Source: MFAQ01 sp964592455
GTDB lineage: Bacteria > Patescibacteriota > Microgenomatia > UBA1400 > MFAQ01
Length of the DNA stretch: 10,203 nt
Reading direction: 5' to 3'
Assembly: GCA_964592455.1 (NCBI GenBank)
Contig: CAZQDQ010000032.1
Span: forward strand, 1 to 10,203
The translations under genes were made by a program, and so were the position numbers. Numbering within the stretch: the stretch's first letter is position 1; each line of letters opens with the position of its first letter. The notes beneath the pieces are model-generated. The model was not told the DNA's origin, did not search any database, and worked only from the letters and a program-made list of their open reading frames with translations. This document shows positions 1-5,908 of this stretch, in pieces.

Positions 1-306
1 AGTCACGATATCAGCATGGATACTACTAGCGGAAAAAAACAAATAAGGATTACTCCTGCAAAAGCCGTTGTAAATGCAATTGAGTCTTCGTATTTGGAGA
101 GTGTAGACAAGAAACCACAAATGGTAATGGAAGTAGTGAAAGGGGACGAGTTGGTGTATAAATTGCAAGGAAATAAGGATCTTAAGTTGTTTGGTCGACT
201 TAACGCTAAGGCTGTGCAGTATGTGTATGTAGATGTTGAAACAGGAGAGGTTAGGGAGGGTGAACAGCCACTACTTACTAGGTTTTTGAAGCTGATTTCG
301 TTGTAA
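1..306 (+). CDS. PepSY-like domain protein, C-terminal fragment
   Basis: The frame is open from base 1 to the stop at 304-306. The first ATG is at 16, but no in-frame stop lies before it and no ribosome binding site is visible there, so this is most likely the 3' end of a longer gene cut by the window. The residues after that ATG (about 12-80) fit a PepSY-type fold: an ITPAKAV helix start, then a strand with VYKLQG, then a VYVDVETGEV hairpin close to the typical 'vyVDa.tGev' ending of PepSY domains. The protein ends soon after with a basic, hydrophobic tail (LLTRFLKLISL). Many proteins of CPR bacteria end in a similar domain, often behind a membrane segment. The function of the whole protein cannot be told from this piece. 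It converges on the vWA gene across a shared hairpin. Confidence 0.6.
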   Translation, partial: SHDISMDTTSGKKQIRITPAKAVVNAIESSYLESVDKKPQMVMEVVKGDELVYKLQGNKDLKLFGRLNAKAVQYVYVDVETGEVREGEQPLLTRFLKLISL

Positions 307-315
307 AAATCTTAA

Positions 316-343
316 ATTAAAAACCCCACATTATTGTGGGGTT
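316..343 (-). terminator. Intrinsic terminator of the kinase/phosphatase/vWA operon
   Basis: A perfect 9-bp inverted repeat, AACCCCACA at 322-330 and TGTGGGGTT at 335-343, has a 4-base loop. Read on the minus strand, the stem runs into a T-rich tract (TTTTTAATTT), the classic form of a rho-independent terminator. It starts only nine bases after the vWA stop codon. On the plus strand the stem is followed by AAGTTAGC, a poor U-tract, so use by the PepSY gene is possible but less certain. Confidence 0.88.
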
Positions 344-351
344 AAGTTAGC

Positions 352-1062
352 TTAAGCGATGAATTGATTCGAGGCGACGGTAGTTTGAGAAGCGCGGACA
401 AGACTTTTAGAGAAAGTGCCCATCAGTTTGCGGATGTTGCCGTGAACAGCGTCGTGCTCCGCACAGTTGGGAAAGCCCATGGCAGCAGCAGCTTTTGGGC
501 CAAAACCAGTACCAAAAGCAAAGAGGGTAAAGAAGTAGCCTTCGGCTAAGCTGATTTCGTTTTTGATTTGCTGAGGACCAATGCGACTATCATTGTCAGC
601 GCCATCTGTAAAGACAGCCACTGCAACCTTGGGAGTAATACCACTGAGACTGAGCTTTTTAGCATATGGTAGAACGCCTGCGTTTTTGTCGGTTAAACCA
701 GTGTAAACTGTGTCGAAGAGGTTGGTTATTCCGGCGGTTTTGCATATTTTATGATCAAGAGGAGTGACATCGTCAATGGGAACAAAGCCATCGAGGACGA
801 TAAATCCATCAGCACTGTTGAAAAGCCAGGTTGAGATCAAGAACTCATTTGCGGCAGCAGAATCCTTGAGGGCTTTAATGTTTTCTTCGGCAGCTTTGAT
901 AAGCTCGTCGATGTGGTTGTCCATAGAGGGAGTGATATCAAAGATACGAAGAACAAGGAAGACTTGATCGCCGTGAAGGTCGAGAGTTGTAGCATGTTGG
1001 ACGTTGGCTAAAGCTGCGGTGTTGCCGAGATTGGCAACTTGAATAACACTTTTGGAAGTCAT
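352..1062 (-). CDS. TerY-like von Willebrand factor A domain protein
   Basis: The 236-residue protein is essentially a single vWA domain. The metal-ion-dependent adhesion site can be read: D42-x-T44-x-S46 in a variant of the usual DxSxS motif, T113 in GITNLFD, and D153 in FTDG. There is no signal peptide and no membrane segment, so it is expected in the cytoplasm. Size and layout resemble TerY, the small vWA protein that works with a PP2C phosphatase and a kinase in the TerY-phosphorylation triad. Both partners are encoded just upstream. The start is supported by AAAGGAG about seven bases before the ATG. It is the last gene of the operon, 15 bases after the cysteine hydrolase, and a strong terminator follows. 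Spot counts suggest higher GC (about 45-57% in two of three sampled lines) than the phosphatase or prmC genes. The vWA assignment is firm; the TerY role is inferred from context. Confidence 0.85.
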   Translation of the reverse strand: MTSKSVIQVANLGNTAALANVQHATTLDLHGDQVFLVLRIFDITPSMDNHIDELIKAAEENIKALKDSAAANEFLISTWLFNSADGFIVLDGFVPIDDVTPLDHKICKTAGITNLFDTVYTGLTDKNAGVLPYAKKLSLSGITPKVAVAVFTDGADNDSRIGPQQIKNEISLAEGYFFTLFAFGTGFGPKAAAAMGFPNCAEHDAVHGNIRKLMGTFSKSLVRASQTTVASNQFIA

Positions 1063-1077
1063 GATTTTCTCCTTTTG

Positions 1078-1992
1078 TTAGCGAATGGGGTCGGTACTCT
1101 TGACAAGTTGGACGCCTTTTGAGGCCAATTTGTTAAGCTCGTCGTTTGCAATTGCTTCGAAGTCAATTCCTGGGGCTTGCACCGAGCTGGTGCAGTCCAT
1201 AAGGAAGCGAACTTTCTTGATAGCTTCGGGTTGGTATTGTTCGAAGTGGCCGATCATCTGTTGCATAGAACGAAGAACACAGTGACTTTTGGCTTGACCG
1301 GCGACATAGATAAGGTCGTGATTGGCAATGGCGTTGAGGATGTGTGGCTGAAGGTTTGTACTAGGATCGTTGGGGTCGGGGACTTCAGCGTTGAAAATGC
1401 CATAATGCTCGGTGCGGTGATTGGTACCTTTGGTGATGATCTCGGGTTGTGTGTAACGCGCAACTGAGTGGAACGTGATCGCTTCAGAAAGTTGAGGAAC
1501 AAGATTGTGACCAGTGGTGCCAACGATACAGTGGTATGGCCAGACCATCAGGTAACCAAGTTTTTTAACATATTCGACGGACCATTTAGGATCAATGACG
1601 GGTTTCCAAATTTGTTTGCGAACGTCTTCGTAGGTAATGAGGGTTGGCACTTTACCGTCTGGAGCATTACCGTTTTGATTGCGCCACCATGTTGGGAAGA
1701 AGATATGGTAGAGAAGATGGGTGTCGAGTGAACTTGTGATAGTGGTAATACTCTCGAGGTTGCCGTAAATGAATTCAACTAGGCGCTTGGCGTCTTCGAT
1801 TGCGCCAGGAACATGAAGGTTGCCAGTGGGACTAACAAAATCGATTTGATTGTCGATGTTGATTAGGGCAACACGGGTACGGTCGTTGCCAGCTGGTTTG
1901 AAATTTTTGGACATAGCCGAGTCTTCAAATTCGGCAGTTCGAGGAACATAATAAAGGTTTTGAAAATCAGATGGTTTGTAAGGGGTATTCAT
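1078..1992 (-). CDS. Nicotinamidase/isochorismatase-family cysteine hydrolase (paralogue 1)
   Basis: This 304-residue protein has the complete active-site layout of the nicotinamidase (PncA) branch of the isochorismatase superfamily. The catalytic triad is D47 (in NIDNQIDF), K188 (in ITKGT) and C238 (in KSHCV). Likely metal ligands are D90 and H92 in LDTH. W151-P-Y-H154-C-I-V-G-T matches the nicotinamidase WPxHCxxGT signature. Such enzymes hydrolyse nicotinamide or similar amides; the real substrate is unknown. It is longer than typical PncA (about 180-220 residues), with roughly 40 extra N-terminal residues and an aromatic segment (HIFFPTWW, 96-103). The start at 1992 is chosen for its AAAAAGGAG; a second ATG at 1914 lacks one. 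It lies between the kinase (13-base gap) and the vWA gene (15-base gap), so it is almost certainly co-transcribed with the triad. It is clearly paralogous to the hydrolase at 4766-5587. Confidence 0.85.
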   Translation of the reverse strand: MNTPYKPSDFQNLYYVPRTAEFEDSAMSKNFKPAGNDRTRVALINIDNQIDFVSPTGNLHVPGAIEDAKRLVEFIYGNLESITTITSSLDTHLLYHIFFPTWWRNQNGNAPDGKVPTLITYEDVRKQIWKPVIDPKWSVEYVKKLGYLMVWPYHCIVGTTGHNLVPQLSEAITFHSVARYTQPEIITKGTNHRTEHYGIFNAEVPDPNDPSTNLQPHILNAIANHDLIYVAGQAKSHCVLRSMQQMIGHFEQYQPEAIKKVRFLMDCTSSVQAPGIDFEAIANDELNKLASKGVQLVKSTDPIR

Positions 1993-2005
1993 TTTTTTCT
2001 CCTTT

Positions 2006-3871
2006 TTAGTTTAGGGTGAGTTGATGAACTGATTTGTTGCCTATAACCAGCAACCCTTGTTGATATAGGTAGATGGCATGGTCACTAGTAACAAGTTTGT
2101 TGGTGCTACTGAAATTTGCCAAACTATTGTCTGAGGGTTTCAGGCGCACAGCTCCTTGGTCAGTTGGGTAAATCAAGTTTCCCTTGGAAAAGCCTTGACC
2201 GTGAATACTGTCACTGGGCAAAGAGCCTGCTTCGTATTTTTGGGAAAAAAGAACTTGGCCGTCAAAGTTGAGGTGATCGAGGCGAACATACTCCTTACCT
2301 TGAAGTTTGGTGCGTCTTAGAACCAAGATTTCTTTGTGGCTGTATTTGACACTAATATCGAGTAAACCTTCACCAATATCAAGAAACGGAAGCTTGATGT
2401 CGATCGAGTAGTTTTGGCGACTAAGCCAAAAAAACTGTTGGCGAAGAACGCGGTGGAAGCCAAGACAGACAAACTCAATGTCAGAATTGGCGGAGAACCA
2501 GGTTTGATTAGTCATGACTTGACGGATTGGTTGATGTAAAAATTGGTTGTGGAAAACTGTGGTATCAACTAGTTGAGAGCCAATGATGTGAAAGATGTGT
2601 TGGTTGTTAACTTTGAAGACAGCTTGGCTGTTACCGGCATAAATATTGGTAACCAACTCTCCATGTAGCTCAATACGGTCGTTGTTGATGCGGTAAACTC
2701 GGAGAATATCTGATTGACCGTCATTTGTGACCACTAGTTTTGAACTAACGTCAAGATGCATTCCCCTTTGGTAATTAAACAGAGGAATCTGCTGGACACC
2801 GTAGGCATTGGTGATGTAGAGTGTGGCGATGTTGTTATCGACAGCTACTACAAGTAAAGTGTCTGAATTTTCTAGTTTGTGGAAGATGATGTTGCCAGAG
2901 ACTTTGAGTAGTTCTTTGTAGGTAACTGAACCTGGGATGGTAATGTTTAATGCAGCTTGGTTTTGCTCTTGACAGTTAGGGCATTCACGACGATTTTTTG
3001 GGTATTCCTGTTGGCAGTTGGGACAGGTAGTTAGGGAATTTACAAACTGTTCAAGTAGTTGTCGAGGAAATGGTTTAATTTTTCCTTGTTTAAAAAACTG
3101 GTGGAAAACTTCCGAAAGATCATCACTGACGACCTCTGATTTTAGGCCGACTGCAGGATAAATTACTCCTTTGTCATGAACTGTGATGCGCTTTTTGGCT
3201 CTTGTTGGTAGATTATTAACCGTTGGGTGGGTTCCGCCATATGGGTGGACCTTAAGTAGTCCACGGTGAAGCAAAACAGCGAAGGAATACCAGTCGTCAT
3301 CAGGTGTAAAGTATGCTTTTTGAGAAAGATCTATATTGTAAAGCCTGGGGTTCAAAAAATTTTCAGTGGCAACACTACAAGGCCAAGAGCCAAACTGCCA
3401 ACTATCAACGTCAATACTAATTGTTTGATTATTCTTAAAAAGATTGTTTAGGTCATTTAGGTCTCCTTCGACAATGCCTTGGGTGTGGATGGTGTCTAGT
3501 ATGTTCAGTTTTTGAAGATGAAGCTCGACAACATTTTTGGCGCCAATACTTTCCTTACGACAATATTTGTTATCGGAGAGTTTTCGGAACGGAGAAGCAT
3601 TTTTGAAAAAAGGCATGCGAAAACCAATAATTTGTCCACGGTTGTTGTAAACAACTTCGGTAGGAGCAGCGACGTTTTTGGGTAGATGAAATTGGTGATT
3701 GATAAAGTCAGTGAGTTTTTGGCCATGTTGTTTGGTAGGATTTTCATAGACCTTGATTAGTCCGTTGCGGTTTTGAGGATCTTTAAACACAGAACCTTCA
3801 CCTCCAGTTCCTACTAAGTCACTGTCATCGAGAACTAATCTGTCTTGAGAATTGGTATAAACAACTGTCAT
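2006..3871 (-). CDS. Ser/Thr-type protein kinase with zinc ribbon and C-terminal beta-rich region
   Basis: The 621-residue protein has three parts. Residues 15-275 are a protein-kinase-like domain: glycine loop GTGGEGSVFK (21-30), the VAIK-type lysine K40 in LIKVYE, a catalytic loop EGDLNDLNNLF with D137 and N142 (the HRD histidine is absent, as is common in this branch), IDVDSWQF (153-160) at the DFG position, and TPDDDW (189-194) followed by HPYGG (209-213). Residues 283-300 are a zinc ribbon, CPNC-x10-CPNC. Residues 310-621 are rich in predicted beta strands with repeated hydrophobic blocks, possibly a propeller-like sensor, though I cannot define the repeats. No membrane segment is seen. 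A kinase plus zinc ribbon next to PP2C and vWA genes is the signature of the TerY-phosphorylation triad. The start has AAAAAGGAG and overlaps the phosphatase stop by four bases (ATGA), indicating translational coupling. Confidence 0.85.
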   Translation of the reverse strand: MTVVYTNSQDRLVLDDSDLVGTGGEGSVFKDPQNRNGLIKVYENPTKQHGQKLTDFINHQFHLPKNVAAPTEVVYNNRGQIIGFRMPFFKNASPFRKLSDNKYCRKESIGAKNVVELHLQKLNILDTIHTQGIVEGDLNDLNNLFKNNQTISIDVDSWQFGSWPCSVATENFLNPRLYNIDLSQKAYFTPDDDWYSFAVLLHRGLLKVHPYGGTHPTVNNLPTRAKKRITVHDKGVIYPAVGLKSEVVSDDLSEVFHQFFKQGKIKPFPRQLLEQFVNSLTTCPNCQQEYPKNRRECPNCQEQNQAALNITIPGSVTYKELLKVSGNIIFHKLENSDTLLVVAVDNNIATLYITNAYGVQQIPLFNYQRGMHLDVSSKLVVTNDGQSDILRVYRINNDRIELHGELVTNIYAGNSQAVFKVNNQHIFHIIGSQLVDTTVFHNQFLHQPIRQVMTNQTWFSANSDIEFVCLGFHRVLRQQFFWLSRQNYSIDIKLPFLDIGEGLLDISVKYSHKEILVLRRTKLQGKEYVRLDHLNFDGQVLFSQKYEAGSLPSDSIHGQGFSKGNLIYPTDQGAVRLKPSDNSLANFSSTNKLVTSDHAIYLYQQGLLVIGNKSVHQLTLN

Positions 3872-4629
3872 GATGACTCCTTTTTTTCAAGAACCACTAA
3901 TGTGGCATCGTCTAGCAGTTTGTGGTCAATTTTAGACCATATATTGAGATTTCTTTGAATTTGATTTGGGTGTTTGTGTCCCCAGAATTGAGGAATTAAA
4001 TCTTGATTGGCAACAAAAGCGTCGGATCCGATTGCAATCCTGCTAACTTTATTTGGGTCAAACTCGATAACATCGAAACTTTGAGGAAGTTCGGTTGCTT
4101 CGATCTTGAGATGTTTGGGTATAAGATGATAAGCAAGATATGGTGGCTTATCGTTGTAATCAAAAGTAAATATTTGATTATCAATGACGACTAGTCCATC
4201 ACCATAACGCATAACTAGGCCATACTTTGGTGTGATTACAAGTATTAAGATTGTACATAACAAGTGATGTTTCACATAGTCAACTAAGTTACTGGTGTTT
4301 GATTTTGCTTTGTGAAGTACAAGTGAATGGTAGTAGTCTAAGAGATCATCATAAAGGAAGTAAGGAAGGATAGGTGGATAAAGATTGCGAGTGAGATATT
4401 CTTCGGTTTTTTGAAGTAGAAACTCACAGGTTAGGGTAGCTCCAACTTCGGTATGAACTAGATGGGGATTGTCCTCCCCAACAGTGCTACCATCAGAAAC
4501 AATGGCAACAGTGTACTGACCATCGGCAAGAACAAACTGTTCAGAGGCCAAAGCGTCCTGGCAATTTAGTCCTAGCCGAAGATGATCATATCCTATAACC
4601 TTTCCAGTTTTAAGATCAAATTTATTCAT
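3868..4629 (-). CDS. PP2C-family Ser/Thr protein phosphatase
   Basis: From the start chosen here the protein has 253 residues. PP2C metal-binding landmarks are present in order: NCQDA (D25), AIVSDGS (D46-G47), RYGDG (D144), IGSDAF (D203) and LDDATLVVLE (D240/D241), matching the usual NED, DG, GD, SDG and DN motifs. It should remove phosphates placed by the neighbouring kinase, in the cytoplasm. The frame stays open back to a TTG at 4710 and an ATG at 4698. I chose ATG 4629 because a GAGG ribosome binding site precedes it and because the longer versions would begin inside the promoter at 4682-4710. It is the first gene of the operon and its stop overlaps the kinase start. It is close to the usual catalytic-core length, with no added domains. 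Confidence 0.85.
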   Translation of the reverse strand: MNKFDLKTGKVIGYDHLRLGLNCQDALASEQFVLADGQYTVAIVSDGSTVGEDNPHLVHTEVGATLTCEFLLQKTEEYLTRNLYPPILPYFLYDDLLDYYHSLVLHKAKSNTSNLVDYVKHHLLCTILILVITPKYGLVMRYGDGLVVIDNQIFTFDYNDKPPYLAYHLIPKHLKIEATELPQSFDVIEFDPNKVSRIAIGSDAFVANQDLIPQFWGHKHPNQIQRNLNIWSKIDHKLLDDATLVVLEKKESS

Positions 4630-4662
4630 TTTAGCCTCGCTTAAGTTTTTAAAGTTCAGAAC

Positions 4663-4683
4663 ATAGTGTTCTTTTGACACTAT
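4663..4683. promoter_or_regulatory. Inverted repeat over the -10 and transcription start (candidate operator)
   Basis: ATAGTGT at 4663-4669 and ACACTAT at 4677-4683 form a perfect 7-bp inverted repeat around a 7-base spacer. It covers the transcription start and touches the -10 box of the phosphatase operon promoter. The hexamer ACACTA also occurs upstream of the -35 box at 4712-4717, 35 bases from the copy at 4677. This arrangement suits a repressor site, but it could also be a small hairpin at the 5' end of the mRNA. No regulator gene is visible in the window. Confidence 0.4.
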
Positions 4684-4710
4684 ATTAACAAATAACATTC
4701 GTGTTGTCAA
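4682..4710 (-). promoter_or_regulatory. Sigma70-type promoter of the phosphatase-kinase-hydrolase-vWA operon
   Basis: On the minus strand a perfect -35 TTGACA (plus-strand 4705-4710) is followed by exactly 17 bases and then TAATAT (plus-strand 4682-4687) as -10 box. Transcription would begin near 4675, giving a leader of about 46 bases to the ATG at 4629. It sits just after the terminator of the upstream hydrolase gene, so the triad operon appears to be its own transcription unit. Confidence 0.75.
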
Positions 4711-4728
4711 TACACTAATTAGAGGCTA

Positions 4729-4754
4729 TAAAAAATCCTCCATGGAGGAGGATT
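4729..4754 (-). terminator. Intrinsic terminator after cysteine hydrolase paralogue 2
   Basis: AATCCTCC at 4734-4741 pairs with GGAGGATT at 4747-4754 around a 5-base loop. Read on the minus strand, the stem ends in GGATTTTTTATA, giving a good U-tract. It lies 11 bases past the hydrolase stop and before the promoter at 4682-4710, so it separates two transcription units. Confidence 0.82.
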
Positions 4755-4765
4755 GTTTTGAGTGG

Positions 4766-5587
4766 TTAGGAGATTGGATCGTCTCGGTGTACTACTATCA
4801 TGCCTTGGTTGACCATACTTTGGACTGAGGCTGCAACTTCTGCTTTGTACTCGTTTCCGAATTCTAAAGTACTTATACAGTCGTCTAAGTAACGCATTTT
4901 GGAAATAGCTTCTGGTTTTTCTTTTTGGCACCAACCAATGTATTGTTCGAGAGAACGGCGAACACAGTGGCCCCTTTCTTCGCCACACCAATAACTTAAG
5001 TCGAACCCGGCAATGTATTGGAGAAGGCCAGTGTTGGTCCAAGTACGACGATCTTTAGGATCTTTTACTTCTGCTGCAAACAGACCGTAATTTTCGGTAC
5101 GTTCAGCTAATCCCTTGATAATTGTTTCTGGTCTTGTTTGGTGGAGCTGAGAGTGTTTGGATGTGGCGTTTGCAATTTCCTTAAAAAGATCGTTTCCAGA
5201 GGTGCCTTCAATACAATGGATGGGCCAAATTGTAAATTCACCAAGCTGTTTGACATAATATAAGGACCAGACTTTTTCAAAAATTGGTATCCATGTGCCA
5301 TCGAGGACTTTTTGGTAAGTGATTTTTTCATAATCTTTAGGATGTTCACCTTTGGCGTTGATCCACCACATAGAGAAAAAGATGTGTTTTTCCCTGTGGG
5401 TGTCAAAGACGTGTACAATTTTGCTAATGGCTCTGATGTTTTCTTCAATAAAACCTGCGGTATTGTTGGCTGCTTGGACGGCATTGGGAACAGACAATTT
5501 ACCATCTTCTAAAATAAAATCGTTGAGGTTGTCTATGCTTACCAGGACAACACTGGGCTCATCTACTTTTTGGATAATGGATCTCAT
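4766..5587 (-). CDS. Nicotinamidase/isochorismatase-family cysteine hydrolase (paralogue 2)
   Basis: From ATG 5587 this is a 273-residue protein. The frame is open back to 5632, but 5587 has AAAAAAGGAG at good spacing and the extra 15 residues have no counterpart in the family. The triad is D19 (SIDNLNDF), K158 (IIKGL) and C208 (GHCVRRS); D62 and H64 in FDTH are likely metal ligands; WPIHCIEGT (121-129) matches the nicotinamidase signature. It shares with the hydrolase at 1078-1992 the aromatic block HIFFxxWW, YVKxLG before WPxHC, the G[QE]xxxHCVxRS active-site segment, QPEAI/KPEAI and the last residues DPI-R/S. This supports an ancient or local duplication. It lacks the 40-residue N-terminal extension of its paralogue. 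Substrate unknown; nicotinamide or a related amide is the first guess. It has its own terminator, so it may be regulated separately from the triad. Confidence 0.85.
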   Translation of the reverse strand: MRSIIQKVDEPSVVLVSIDNLNDFILEDGKLSVPNAVQAANNTAGFIEENIRAISKIVHVFDTHREKHIFFSMWWINAKGEHPKDYEKITYQKVLDGTWIPIFEKVWSLYYVKQLGEFTIWPIHCIEGTSGNDLFKEIANATSKHSQLHQTRPETIIKGLAERTENYGLFAAEVKDPKDRRTWTNTGLLQYIAGFDLSYWCGEERGHCVRRSLEQYIGWCQKEKPEAISKMRYLDDCISTLEFGNEYKAEVAASVQSMVNQGMIVVHRDDPIS

Positions 5588-5622
5588 TTTTCTCCTTTTT
5601 TGATTAAAGTGCTGAAGCAGAT

Positions 5623-5628
5623 ATTTTA
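5623..5628 (-). promoter_or_regulatory. Possible -10 box for cysteine hydrolase paralogue 2
   Basis: On the minus strand TAAAAT lies 35 bases before the ATG at 5587. No convincing -35 box is found at the right distance (CCTGCA at 17 bases). The placement is reasonable for a promoter of this gene, but the match is weak. Confidence 0.3.
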
Positions 5629-5644
5629 TCATTTAAGAGGTTTT

Positions 5645-5672
5645 TTGCAGGAGTTTTATTTTTGTGTAATAA
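5645..5672 (+). promoter_or_regulatory. Possible promoter of the YtxH-like gene
   Basis: TTGCAG at 5645-5650 and TAATAA at 5667-5672, separated by 16 bases, resemble -35 and -10 boxes. The start of transcription would be near 5679, about 26 bases before the ATG. Together with the weak minus-strand box at 5623-5628, this makes 5588-5704 a divergent promoter region. It contains no other feature that I can see. Confidence 0.4.
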
Positions 5673-5704
5673 TGAAGTTATTAAAAGTTAGTTAAAAACA
5701 AAAA

Positions 5705-5908
5705 ATGCCTGCCAAAAAAAATAACATGAATTTGTTTGCTGCTGTAGGAGCCGCCGTTTTGGGTGTGGCTGCTGGAGTAGCGGGAATGTTTCTTAGCAAG
5801 AAAGAAAACAGAGAAAGAGTAGCTTCTGAAGTTAGGAAGGTTGTTAAAAAGGGTAAAGCGACAGTAGCAAAAGCTAAGAAGAAAGCGTTAAAGAAGAAAA
5901 AGAGATAG
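5705..5908 (+). CDS. YtxH-like small basic membrane protein
   Basis: This 67-residue protein has a short N-terminal head, a Gly/Ala-rich hydrophobic segment (about residues 9-30, ending in GMFLSKKENRERV), and a very lysine-rich C-terminus (residues 44-67 are more than half Lys/Arg). The pattern of a glycine-rich membrane helix, then a 'sKKeNRErv' turn and a charged helix, is typical of YtxH-like proteins. These are small envelope proteins of unknown or stress-related role in many bacteria. The polybasic tail would sit in the cytoplasm and could bind nucleic acid or acidic lipids (inference). No Shine-Dalgarno sequence is seen. The 3' end overlaps the end of the convergent prmC gene by 21 bases. 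It stands alone between a divergent and a convergent neighbour. Confidence 0.7.
   Translation: MPAKKNNMNLFAAVGAAVLGVAAGVAGMFLSKKENRERVASEVRKVVKKGKATVAKAKKKALKKKKR

Noticed and set aside
4630..4710. Longer phosphatase starting at TTG 4710 or ATG 4698
   Set aside because: The region holds a near-consensus promoter (TTGACA-17-TAATAT), and the ATG at 4629 has a GAGG ribosome binding site and matches the start of the PP2C fold.
4719..5042. 107-codon minus-strand frame inside hydrolase paralogue 2
   Set aside because: It is a shifted frame of a gene with intact catalytic residues; its translation is low-complexity and Arg/Ser-rich with no domain.
352..5587. Classical tellurite-resistance (Ter) operon
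   Set aside because: Only the TerY-like triad part is present; no TerC, TerD/TerZ or TerB protein can be read in the window.
5588..5632. 45-base N-terminal extension of cysteine hydrolase paralogue 2
   Set aside because: It has no ribosome binding site, while ATG 5587 has AAAAAAGGAG; the extension would also cross the likely -10 region.
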